From NCBI GenBank assembly GCA_022376465.1, contig JACDTU010000008.1, positions 806,001 through 870,000 of the forward strand: a stretch of 64,000 bases of DNA, given 5' to 3'. Positions 36,723-47,182 of this stretch are shown here, in pieces (within the stretch, counting starts at the first letter, position 1; each line of letters begins with the position of its first letter). A program made the translations under genes and the position numbers. This DNA comes from Cubamyces lactineus (lineage: Eukaryota; Basidiomycota; Agaricomycetes; Polyporales; Polyporaceae). The notes under the pieces were generated by a model, which had not been told where the DNA came from, made no database searches, and saw only the letters and a list, made by a program, of their open reading frames with translations.

Positions 36723-37172
36723 ATGCTGGGAACTTTGATCCACTGGGGCATCGACGCCGTCCTGCTGAGTGCTTTTCTTGCGGGGATCAGGAGGACAACT
36801 GGCCTAACGTGAGTCTTCGTAACTTTCTCATGACTATATGCATCTATTTACACGATGTTCACACTCTATACAGGCCCAAGCTGTCTGACGTGCCCAACAA
36901 AGATGTCCGGCGTGAGTTATACCTCTGCGTGTGACTATACGCGCGTGGCTCATTCTGTCGTTCTGCAGAATTGCTTCGGTCATACCTCGAGTTCGGTAGG
37001 TTCTAGTCGCGTCCTCAGTGCTGGTCCCTGTTAAGCCGTTATTAGGGGAGTATGTCTTCGACTTCGCGGTCGTGATCTTTGGGGTACGTTTCTGTCTCCT
37101 CTTGCCCAGAGTCAGGGCTGATGGAGCTTTCGGTGTGTTCAGCGGTCCACGTCTTTCGAGAGGCGGTCTTAA
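36723..37172 (+). CDS. ATG44: Mitofissin Atg44 (DUF1748 family), mitochondrial fission factor
   Basis: Exons 36723-36808, 36874-36911, 36969-36995, 37046-37083, 37143-37172; 219 nt, 72 residues, nearly the length of yeast Atg44 (73). The family acts in the mitochondrial intermembrane space, where it drives membrane fission needed for mitophagy. Visible family blocks: LIHWGIDAVLLSAFLAGIRR with a hydrophobic first helix, TGLTPKLSD, PNKDVR, LLRSYLEFGE, VFDFAVVIFG and the closing SFERR. The exons are too short to stand out as open frames; all four introns are 50-65 nt and phases agree. The fourth intron is needed: reading through it gives a 98-residue form with a foreign C-terminus. Confidence in the family is high; the role is by homology. 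Confidence 0.88.
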
Positions 37173-37432
37173 GGGACGCTCGTACTCTTGAAGGGGCTAT
37201 TGGTGTGTAATGCACTTCACAATACTCCACCGTTCTGAAGCTAATGACTGGCATCGACGGGATGTTGGGATAGATGCCCAGTCCCTATACACTCGCTCCC
37301 CTTCAGTTTCACCCTCTCGCAGTATCGTGGAATATTTATATGTTAGGGTATAAGCCACCCGTGTACAAGTACGTCCGAGCCAGTCCGTGCTAAATAATGT
37401 GACGGCGTGTTCGCCAATGCATTCCCGCTGGA

Positions 37433-37921
37433 TCATCCAAGGAAGTTGTACACGAAGAAGTGCAACACAATGGAGCCGAGTGCGAAGTCTGCGAATGCTC
37501 TACGGCACAGGTTATGTCACGACGTCGTGAAATATGAGGGATATTGCACACACCTTTCTGGTGACACTTCCTTGAACTCGGACCTGTTGGCGGGGTTGAC
37601 CTGAGCACGAAGGGACGCGGCGAGGACGAACTGCCCGACGCAGCTGGCAAAACTATCGCCCATGTCTGAGTTGGCGGTGGCATCAGAGGTGCAAAGGTAA
37701 ACTCACCCAGCCAAGAACGCGTTGAAGGGGAAGTTGGAGACGAGGATGCAGTAGAGGAACTGGATGACGCCCGAGAGCACAAGGAAGACCAGGAACGCGT
37801 CGATCGTCTTGAGGCGCGTCGAGGTGGACTCGTAGTAGGCGTTCCAGAGCGACAATAGCGGATGGGCCTGAGCGTGCGGCGCAGCCTGCTTCGCTGGGGG
37901 TGCGGTCTTGGTCGCCGGCAT
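37433..37921 (-). CDS. OST2: Oligosaccharyltransferase subunit Ost2/DAD1
   Basis: Exons (minus) 37921-37707, 37652-37554 and 37499-37433; 126 residues. A small, essential, three-helix membrane subunit of the ER oligosaccharyltransferase that N-glycosylates nascent proteins. Blocks seen: LLSLWNAYYESTSTRLKTID, FLYCILVSNFPFNAFLAGF, CVGQFVLAASLRAQ, ERAFADFALGSIVLHFFVYN and a final FLG. The start at 37921 gives an Ala/Pro/Lys-rich N-terminus of usual length. It is transcribed away from the mitoribosomal gene; 248 bases separate the two start codons. Confidence 0.95.
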
Positions 37922-38169
37922 TTTGGTAGAGACTACGGAGGAGTGAACGAGCGTGCAGGTGAGATGAGTATTGGTGTCGACGTGGAGGTGGCCCGGAGAG
38001 CGCACCGCAGCCGCCGTCTCTGTTCCCAAGAGGGGCACAACAGGCGCCCGTTGCACGCCCGGAAAAGTTTCGTGAAGCGCCCACAGCGTCGGTCACTCCG
38101 CCATCCTCAGCAGCGTCCAGCTCTCTCTCCTGCGTGCCTGTCCAACCTCTGTCTCCTTCCTTCCCGACC
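37922..38169. promoter_or_regulatory. Bidirectional promoter of OST2 and the mitoribosomal gene
   Basis: 248 bases lie between the divergent start codons at 37921 (minus) and 38170 (plus), so both promoters must be here. No clear TATA box is visible. Shared control is inferred from the distance only. Confidence 0.6.
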
Positions 38170-39294
38170 ATGTCTGCCTTCGGCCTCAGGCTCTCTGCGA
38201 GCGCGTCGCGTGCTTCGCGTCTTGCATCCGCGTCCGCGCGGGCGTGCCGCGTACAGTCAAGAGCGTTGCACAAGCGCAAGGAGCTCTCGTATCCCATTGA
38301 GGGGGGCCTTGGGACGTTCTTGCCGCCACACACACTCAAGATGATTGCGGAGGACTATCAGCAGGGTCTGTTGGAGAGGCTCAATGACCAGGTCCGGGGT
38401 GCGTACTGTGTAGCCATTGCAAGGAACCGGGGGCGCGGCGTTCTGAACTTCTAGCTGGCACTTCATAGGGACCGCCCTTGAAAACAAAAGCATCGTACAG
38501 ACCATTGTCGAGGCCGCTCGTGACCCTAACAAGGTCCTCGAGTTTAACTATGCATCAGAAGCCCTGAACAACTCGTTCTTCCTCGAGTGTGTCGTACGTA
38601 CTACCCGCCATAAGACATGACTATAGCATCCATACTCAAGCCCCGCTAGAAACCCCCACCAGCGGACGCGACGTCGCACGAGCACTCCTTCATCGGCAGT
38701 TACGTGCACCGTCGCATCACCCACCACTGGGGCTCCCTCGCGCACTTCCAGTCGAGCTTCAGCGCCGCCGTCCTCGGCATGTTCTCCTCCGGCTGGGTGT
38801 GGCTCGTCACCGACAAGAACGGCATCCTTGGTATCGTGCCCACCTTCGGCACGGGCACGCTCCTCATCCGCTCCGGCAAGCCCTCGGATACGTTCCTGGA
38901 ATGGCAGCGCATCGTCGGCGAGGCCGTCGTGCCTTTCAGCGAGCGCGAGCTCCTTCCGCCCTCTTCGCACTCGTCCGGCTCGCCCCCGCCCCCGACGTCC
39001 CCTACTTCCGGCTTGTCGCATAACACACCGCCCGTGAACCCGCACCAGCCCGCGCGGAGCATGTCTCGGTACACCGGGCACGCCTCCAACCTCGACCCAG
39101 AGAGGAGTGTGGACCACGAGAAGATCGGCGAGGTGCTCTACCCCTTGCTTTGCGTCTCCGTCCACGAGCACGCGTGGGTGAGCGCGGGGTACGGTGTGTG
39201 GGGCAAGGAGGAGTACATGAAGCGCTTCTGGACGGTCGTCGATTGGCAGAAGGTCAACGCTTTGTTTACGAAGGTCGCCCCTCCCCAGCAATAA
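38170..39294 (+). CDS. Mitochondrial small-subunit ribosomal protein of SOD fold (mS42/mS43)
   Basis: Exons 38170-38398, 38469-38593 and 38650-39294; 332 residues. The N-terminus is Arg/Ser/Ala-rich with no acidic residues, a typical mitochondrial presequence. The body has the iron/manganese superoxide dismutase fold: LPPHTLKMIAEDYQQGLLER, ALNNSFFLEC, FSSGWVWLV and VHEHAWVSAGYGVWGKEEYM. The dismutase metal ligands are partly lost (the histidine of the first helix and the aspartate before the EHAW motif), as in yeast Mrp1 and Rsm26, which are structural ribosomal proteins. A Ser/Pro-rich insert (about 38950-39080) splits the C-terminal domain. Which of mS42 or mS43 it is cannot be settled here. 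Confidence 0.85.
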
Positions 39295-39544
39295 ACGCCG
39301 CGTTTGAGGTACGCGGTTCCGCGGGCTTGAGGTAGATGGTGGTCGGATGGGTTGCAGGCTTTCCTCCCTCATTGTCGCTGCTACGTTATATAGCATGCAT
39401 CTCTTACCATAGTATAGTCTATAGAGCCAAAAACCACTCCTAATTCATGCAACTCTCCCCCTTGCTGCGCGCTGGATTCTAGGCTTGGGTATCATGCGGA
39501 TCCATATCCCTTCCCAGTATCATACAGATCACGATGTGCTGTTG

Positions 39545-41345
39545 TCACCACCTCCACTCAATGTCTCCCAGCGAGTTACCTCGCATGCCCTTGTAAGGCT
39601 TATATGTCTCCCCCGTCAGCTTGAGCTGCTCGATTTTGAGCGCGGAAAAGTTGTGCTGTGGGATCTCGAACCGCACGCGGAATGCGCGGGATGGCCGAGG
39701 CATCTCGTTCCTGCACAACCCAGTTCAGCGAGCTGCGCCGTGAGGTCGAGTGGAGGCACGTACGAGGAAGTGAAGGTCCCGCGTAAGGTGTAGCTCGCTG
39801 AGGGGACGACTGTCTTGAGCTCCCATACTAAGTTCTGTGCGCACAATTGAGACTCCGGTAATTGGCGGACGGAAGTAGCACAACCGGTCACCTACCAATG
39901 TTCTAGGATTGAAGCTCCACGACGCGTTGTGCGATGCCAGACAGCTTGCACCGGTCGCGCCTTCCCCGAGATACAGCTCCACAAACACATTCTCCATCGT
40001 GCGCGTGGTGAGCCGGGAACTCAGGACGGCCTCAATAGACCCTACGATAGAGCATTGAGCGAGCTGATCGTCTCGGCGGTATGGTAGGCACATACCTCCG
40101 TGATCGTCGACTTTCACTGTCGGCCGGAGGATGAACGGCACGGATACCTGGTTCAAGGAGCTTGCGGAGACAGGCGCGTATCGGTACTCCATGAGCTTGA
40201 ATTTGCCGTCCGGCGGGACGAATGAGAGGACTTTGTCCCGCGACCATCGCTGTAATCTACTCAACATGAACACAGGCATCTTTCTGCGATAGCGGAGCGT
40301 GTACCTGACACAAGGGTGGAAGGAGCAGTCGTTCAGAGTTGATGCGTTTGAGAAGGTGAGCAGCAGATCCGGAGTGCCTGCAATATGGATTAGCACACTA
40401 TGCGCGGTGAGGCTCATGGGAGAGCTTACCGGAGAGTTTGCAATTCGACTCAACCCTCCCCCATACCGAGCTGACTGCCGTTGTACCATTCCTGCCGTAA
40501 CGATCAGTGTCCCGTCCTAATGGATGATAGCTAAGCTCTGTCACACTTGTTCACGATGGCATCCAGCGTCTCCACGACGTCAAAGAAGATCTCGTTGTTG
40601 TTATATCGCACACCTGCTTTGCGCCACGGTATAGGCGAAGCGAACGGGTGCGAATTCGCCGAGGATGTCGCCAAGCCAGAAACGCCCGCGACAGAGAGGA
40701 CCTTGTGGAGGAGCGTGGGAGGAAGGACGATGTCCCGGAGAGCATTCGGAGAGGTGGTGAGTGGATGTCCACCGGCATCTAATGTCTCCTCAAGCAGCTG
40801 GAAGCGATGGTACACTCCATTACTGCGATAGCAGCGATGGAAGAGCGCGAACGCACGTACTTGATATACCACATCAAAGTTCTCCTTCAGCGTCTCCGCC
40901 GATACATGACCAAAGTACTCATGCAGGATGTCGACGAACGTTTGCATGAACGCAAAAGCGTAGAGTGGATCCACTGCACCCCCGTCAGCCAGCCCGCAGA
41001 CTACCGCATGGGCAATACATATGCACATGAGCAGACTCACCGTCTCCGCTCACAGGACATAGGTACCTCAGGTCGCCGCGCTTCACATGGCAGCAAGCAC
41101 TGGGCACGTCCATGTTGATCCCAGGCACATACAAGACGGGGTCCACATCATCCGAGCGCGACGCGTTCGCAAGTGCGTTGTTCAGAGCGTCGATATGCAG
41201 TAGAGGGTACGCTGCGGGGAAGGAATGGAAGCCCGATTGCGCGACAACACGCCTTCGGAGTCGGTCAGCACAAGCCAGCAGATGTACTCACGTAACAGAG
41301 GACAGACCCTGCGTTGTCCAGGATGATCAACCCGTCAATTGCCAT
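39545..41345 (-). CDS. APM3: AP-3 adaptor complex subunit mu
   Basis: Minus gene of about ten exons ending at 39545. The N-terminus MAIDGLIILDNAG (41345-41308) and YPLLHIDALNNALA begin the longin-like domain, followed by DVDPVLYVP, SACCHV and DPLYAFAFMQTFVDILHEYF (40973-40861). The linker RDIVLPPTLL and PFASPIPWRKAGVRYNNNEI leads into the mu-homology domain (SGTPDLLLTFSN, CSFHPCVR, FVPPDGKFKLMEYRYAP) and the end FSALKIEQLKL, GMRGNSLGDIEWRW. AP-3 sorts cargo from Golgi or endosome to vacuole. Between the QSGF block and AYPLLHID (41253-41215) the frames differ by one, beside CCTTTCCCC on the coding strand. No intron resolves this, so there is a base error, a mutation or an unusual splice. Confidence 0.88.
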
Positions 41346-41641
41346 CGCGAGGGTAAGGAGAGGATGGAGACGGGGAGACAAGCTAGCCGCGGGGTCGCAC
41401 GAGAACGTCAGCGCCACCTGCGCGCGCGTGTACGCGATTCGCGATCACGAGCAAATGTGCATAGATTCGCGCGGACTCCGGCTTACATAGTAGTCGGCCA
41501 GTTCTACAGCTACTGTATGCTGACCGAAACACACGCGTGCCTCACAATTCGCAATCCTTAACTGCCGTTGTATACAATGCAATTACAGAACGAATGTAGG
41601 TAAACAGAGTAGGCGGGGAGCAACGATGTATGGTAGCGACC

Positions 41642-43750
41642 TCATTTACCAATGCAGAAATCACGGAAGACCGCGTCTAGTATGTCCTCAACATCAATGA
41701 GCCCAGAGATCTTGCCTATCGCCTGGGCAGCATAGCGTAACTCCTCTGCGGCCAACACTACATCCTCAGGAGCTGCGAAAAGTCTTTGGTGAGTTGCTGT
41801 GGGGCCAACTCTGCGGCGGCATGAATCGCGTACGAGTTTGTAAGAAAGCGTCTAGAAATTGTAACGCGTTCTCTAGATGTGTGCGGTGACGAGCATGCGT
41901 TATGAGTGGCTCTTCCGCGCGAGAGCCATCCTCGGTGAGGAGATTGTATCTGCAACACATTCAGCAATGTAAGTAACCGATGGTAGAGAATGTTAGAAGC
42001 TGTTACGCTTACCTCTGCTGTAGGACTCGTGCAAAGCCCTGCATGAAGTCCTGGGTACCTTCGCCTGTACTGAGGCTCGCATGCCAAATGTGTCGGTGTG
42101 GAAGATTGCCGACCGTAAAAACCCGATTGCTCAATGGAAGCAAATCGACTTTGTTCAGTAAGATCAGGGTCTTGTCGGTGACCAGGGAAGCTATCGACGA
42201 AGGTAGCTGCAGCTCGTAACTGCCGGCGTCTGACGCGACAAGGACGTCCGTAGCAGGCAGCACACACAGCGAGACGTCGGACGAATCCACCCTGCACTAG
42301 CATGTGAGCAGTACTAGAGGCGCAGGTGGGGCGCAATATGCTCACAATTGCCTAGCGCGCTCTACACCGATCTTCTCGACAAGGTCATCCGTCTTGCGCA
42401 GTCCAGCGGTGTCGGCTACGATGACAGGCAGACCACCGATGTCGAGTGAGAGCTCTAGGATGTCGCGGGTGGTGCCGGGCACAGGGGTGACTATGGCAGC
42501 TTCGCGCTGCGCTACGATACTCATGTTCGGTAGCGTATTCGACTGTATAGCAAGTGGTGGATACACACCTAGGAAGTTCAGAAGACTACTTTTGCCCGCG
42601 TTTGGTGGCCCGAATATAGCTAGGCGGATACCAGAGCGCATGATTTCTCCTTTCCGGTTATCGGAAAGGTGACGAGATATCGTGTCTCGTAGCTTGAATA
42701 CACGCTCTCTTGCTGGGATTCAGTCAGTGTTGTCTCGTCGGAGATGCATTGAAGTCCTGATACCTTGTTCATAAACGCCTTCTTCGATATCTTCACCCTC
42801 ACCGAAATCAATCAGGGCCTCGATGAGTGCCATGCATTGTATGGTCTCATTTCTCAGCTGTTCAAGGCGCGCCCTTGTAGCGCCCTAGTCTCTACATCAG
42901 GAGGCTTCAAAAAGGGACAGGTGGTCTTGACCGACCTCCGCGTTCCTAAGCGCGAGCTTGCGCTGTGTTTCCGTTTCTGCGTCGATGAGGTCTCTCAAAC
43001 CTTCGACTTGCGTGAGGTCCAGGCGACCGCCTTCGAAGGCGCGTCGAGTGAACTCTCCGCGTTCGGCGGGACGGCAGAATGGCAGACAAGCAATTGCATT
43101 TAGCACGGACGATATAATCGCGCGACCGGAGTGTACATGGATCTCGAGCACGTCCTCCGTAGTGAATGACTTCGGACCTACTTCGGCGTCAGCGTTACGT
43201 TACCCGGAACCAAATGTAGAGACGGGTGCATACCCTTGAAGAACACGGCGAGCCCACCGTCGAGCACTTCCTTCGTGGTGGGATGCACAACGCGACACCG
43301 GTGCATCTTCCATGGCTCTGGGTCGCGCTCACGCGCCTTGCCTTTCCCATCGCGCCCAGTCTGCACCATATGTCTCCATACGGCTAGCACGTCCGGGCCC
43401 GATACTCTGACCACCGCTACACCAGCCTTGCCAGGAGGAGTGGAGAGCGCGTATATCGTCCGCCTCTGCGCGTCAGACAGCGGCAGCTCTGCCGAGGATC
43501 CCTCCGCAGTTCCTCTGGCACCCTCGCTCAATGCAGTACTGGCACTACAACCATACGACCAGGTGCCGTATGGTCTGCACGGGCCGAACGCGAAGTGAGA
43601 GCAGCGAGGTCTTGTATGGGCAAGGCGGTGCTCGGTGCCCTTCTTAGGCGTAGGCTTTCTGGAAGTCGAGAGTGATGCCGCCCTACAGTCAAGTATAAAT
43701 GGCCTCGAGGTGCAGGCAGTGCGAGCCCCCAGAGCGAACCTGGCAGACAT
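41642..43750 (-). CDS. MSS1: Mitochondrial tRNA-modification GTPase Mss1 (MnmE family)
   Basis: Minus multi-exon gene. MnmE proteins, with MnmG/Mto1, modify the wobble uridine of mitochondrial tRNAs. Seen in order: a basic N-terminus (from 43750), [70 protein letters not shown]-loop [12 protein letters not shown] (42600), GTTRD, DTAGL and NKVDLL of the G domain, and the C-terminal catalytic motif FCIGK (41645-41660), whose Cys is required in the family. The start is the first ATG that gives a presequence-like N-terminus; an exon further upstream is not excluded. It is divergent from calcineurin B, with about 300 bases between start codons. Confidence 0.9.
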
Positions 43751-44052
43751 ACTTGTCTGCGCCAAGATGGCTGTCCGTGTCCTCGACGTCGCCGCCGAGG
43801 ACGACGCTCAAGTCCTGTGCTGCAAGCTCACGCGCTCGTCACGCGCGCTTGAGTCTAGCGCTGGCCGCGGGGCGTTTCCCACGGCGTCTTTGTGCTGTTT
43901 CCGAGTCTGCCAAAGTGCGGACGCGCTATCTTTCATCCCGTCGCCCACTTACCTCCTCGCTCGCCCTCGGTTCTGCTTTACAGCTCGGTTCTACGCTGCT
44001 AGATATCTCGACGACACTTGCTGAACACGGATACGCGCGCGATTGATCAATC

Positions 44053-44964
44053 ATGGGGCAGTCACGTTCGTTCCGTCCTCTGTATCCATGTCCTGCTCGC
44101 GATGTTGACTGGGGTCGTCTTGTGGTCGAAATGCAGCATCACAATTCATGGAGGACATGCAAAAGCGGTCCAATTGTGCGTCCTTGAGCTTCTGTGTGCT
44201 ACGTGCTGGAAACCTCATACCGATTGTTTTCGTGACCTTCAGTCAACGCGAGCGAGTTGGAGCGGCTCAAGAAACGGTTCATGAAGCTCGACAGGTGCGC
44301 ATTCCAGAAATGCGGAGGCTCGGGGGCCATTCTAATGGATGTCGCATTCTATCCGCCATGCAGTGATGGCTCCGGATCCATCGACCGTGAAGAGTTCCTG
44401 CAAATACCTCAGATCGCGAACAATCCTCTCGCGTCGCGACTAATAGCCATATTCGACGAAGAGTGTGTCCCGTTCTTCCTCTAGAGAGGCACTCACGCTC
44501 AATTGGTCTGCTATAGCGGTGGAGGAACAGTCGACTTCCAAGAGTTCGTGGGAGGCTTGAGTGCATTTAGCAGTCGAGGTGGACGAGAAGAGAAGCTGAG
44601 ATGTGAGCCACTATATGCCTGCCTGCTAAAGCGAGGCGTTGATCAACCCGCATCCAGTCGCGTTCAAAGTGTACGACATGGACCGGGATGGATACATCTC
44701 GAACGGCGAGCTCTTCCTGGTGCTCAAGATGATGGTGGGCAACAACCTCAAGGACGGTCAGCTGCAGCAGATCGTAGACAAAACCATCATGGAAGCAGAC
44801 AAGGACGGCGACGGGAAGCTCAGCTTCGACGAGTTCGTTCAGATGGTGTCCAATACGGTGCGTGCTCTGTCTCCCGCCGGCTCATCCTCAACGTTCATCC
44901 TGAACCTGACGCAACTCCTGCGCAGGATATTGTAAAACAAATGACGCTCGAGGATCTCTTCTAA
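44053..44964 (+). CDS. CNB1: Calcineurin regulatory subunit B
   Basis: Exons 44053-44065, 44137-44175, 44243-44294, 44364-44462, 44517-44602, 44658-44857, 44926-44964; 175 residues in frame. The first exon is only 13 nt. MGQS at the N-terminus fits N-myristoylation at Gly2. Four EF hands are visible: [35 protein letters not shown] and [13 protein letters not shown]. The linker [12 protein letters not shown] and the end [12 protein letters not shown] are near-invariant in the family. The protein binds Ca2+ and activates the calcineurin phosphatase. Its 3' end faces ATP7, 457 bases away. Confidence 0.96.
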
Positions 44965-45421
44965 TCGCCAAGCGTACCCTGGCGTTTCCTGACCAGTCCC
45001 ACCATCCGACACGGCCAATGTGCCGCGTCGCGGGTCTGCCTCGCTTCCCCATCTCACTCTGGATCGTCACGCTCCTCATGACCAGTCGTACCTACGCACG
45101 CTCGCCCATATCCGAACTCGCGGTTCCGTTGCATACCATCGAGTGTAATATCTGTCGCTGTATTCCCGTCGTATACTTAGGCTTAGGTTTTCTTTGCATC
45201 TCTCTTGCGCCGCCCGTCGCCTGGAATCACATCGGGATGATATCTTTCAGGCTGTGTCGAAATTGCACCGGAAGACCTGTGCGCTGTACATTGCACACCA
45301 GACGATGATAATCCAACGATGGTGTGTCCGCAGCTTGCGTTAGTTTTGAATGCAAGAAATGCAAGAAGCCACGTCAAGCGCCTCCTGGATCTATTATAAT
45401 GCGGCCAAATATGATGACGTT
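44965..45421. other. Convergent 3' region of CNB1 and ATP7
   Basis: 3' untranslated regions of two convergent genes. No further gene seen. Confidence 0.6.
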
Positions 45422-46286
45422 TACATGAGAGAAAGGTCGCCGAACTTCTCCTTGTAACCTGTAGAGAAGAGGGAGCAGATGAGAACGGGCTGCAGGGGCC
45501 AATAGTTAGGGGGGACATACCAGGCACGGTCCACTTGCCCTTCTTGATCATCGTCTCGACAGCCTCGACGATACGAGGGTGCGCCTTGCCGACCTCCTCG
45601 GACTAGTAGAAGAGACATTACATAGGTATCGGGCTGCGAACGTGAAGACGCGTGTGTTCCACTTACCGTGAGCTCCTCGAAGGGACGAGCCTCCTCGATG
45701 TTGGCGAGGGTTGCCTGGAGGTCCTTAAGCTCCGCGTCGATTTTCTCGGTCGTCTCCTTCGCCTTCGCGACCTATCACACACAAACCGCGCACATAAGTC
45801 CCCTCGTCCACCCCATACATCCAACCTGCGCTGCGACACGCGACACTTACCGCCTTAGCCTCGAACGTCTCGATCGCCTTGATGTGCGCGTTCACGTCGT
45901 ACGTGACGGGTTTGAAGTCGCGGAGGATCTTCTCGGCCTCGTCGACGACGGCCTTGTTGCGGAGCACGGAGCGGTAGTGCTCGAGGTCGACCGTGGTCGG
46001 CTGCGAGGCCAGCTGCGAGTGGATGCGCTGGGCGTCGGCGTGCCGCTTGCGGAACGCCTGGAGGGCCGCAACGGTCTCTGCGCGATGCACCGTGTTAGTT
46101 CTACCTTGCTTCACCGTTCCATACCACCGTACGACGAACTAACCCTTGCCGAGACCGAGCGAGGAGTAGATGCGGGCGAAGTCCTGTGCCAGGCGTAGCA
46201 AACGTCACGGGTCAGACCGGTCGGCCCTGAGGCACGGATTTTTCTGTCCAACGTACCACCGTCGCGGCGACAGCTTTCGAGGCCAT
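45422..46286 (-). CDS. ATP7: Mitochondrial ATP synthase subunit d
   Basis: Exons (minus) 46286-46257, 46183-46144, 46077-45851, 45771-45667, 45602-45521, 45459-45422; 522 nt, 173 residues. Subunit d is part of the peripheral stalk of the F1Fo ATP synthase on the inner membrane. Blocks: ARIYSSLGLGKETVAALQAF, ASQPTTVDLEHYRSVLRNKA, VVDEAEKILRDFKPVTYDV, EARPFEELT, PRIVEAVETMIKKGKWTVPG and the end YKEKFGDLSLM. There is no cleaved presequence, which is normal for this subunit. Confidence 0.96.
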
Positions 46287-47182
46287 TTCGGAGAGCTGTG
46301 TGTGTATTGATGCGGTGAGTGGGCCGCACGAGGTGGTTAGAGAGGGTGGGGACGAGCGAGACGTACAGAAAAATAAGGTGGTGTTTCGTGGAGGTCGTCA
46401 CAGAGCAGCTGCGTCGTGCTGCCCGAACCGTCGCCGGAAACGGCCGACGGCTGTTGGGCGCTTGTTTGCGGTACGTACTTGTTCAGGCTCCTTCAAGTTC
46501 AAGTTTAGATGAAAGCACCTCCCTACCAGCTTTAATTCAGCTTCACAATGATGTCTCTCTCAAAACACATCTTCAAGGCGCGCCTGTTGCTAGAATTCAT
46601 ATCAACCATATGTCGGACGATGCTTAGGTGGTAAGCGCTGGGAGGTATGTATGGGCCACTCGTGGCTCAGGGCACTGAACGCCAACGGTGTCGCTCGTCT
46701 CGGTATATGTATGAAATGATGTTGGATTGTCAAGGTACATCTCATGCTCTTGCAATGCGGACAGCCAAGGCCTCCGCTAGCTTTCCTGTACTGCGCCATG
46801 ATAAACACATGTGTTCAAGAGGAAAGGCTCGGCCGCTCCCGACCGTCGGAGGTTTGGTGGAGACGAGTATGTAGAACCATGGGGTCAAGGCCAGAGACCC
46901 GTGGACACGTAGACCGGACCTCTCCAAGTACTGGCTGAGGACTTGGAAGGTGGGCTGGGCAGGATGGAAGTGGCCAAAGAGCGGAAGTTCAAGAGATTCG
47001 TAGGCGATATGAGCTCAAAAAGGCAATCAGAGGAGATCGAGGTGTGTAGCACGTGACTGGGCAACTATGTCATAAGGTGTCGATTCGAGGGCGAGCGCAT
47101 CCCACTCGCAATCAACTTTCTCGGCCTCTCCGTCCATCCCTTGGCTCCTCTCTTCGTCCGTCTCCCAGCCAACCCTCATCCT
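46287..47182. other. Intergenic region between ATP7 and hexokinase
   Basis: Divergent promoters. The stretch 46500-47040 has no supportable gene; the part from about 47100 is probably the hexokinase leader. Confidence 0.5.

Noticed and set aside
38548..39396. 282-codon minus-strand frame opposite the mitoribosomal gene
   Set aside because: Antisense of conserved SOD-fold sequence; no homology recognised.
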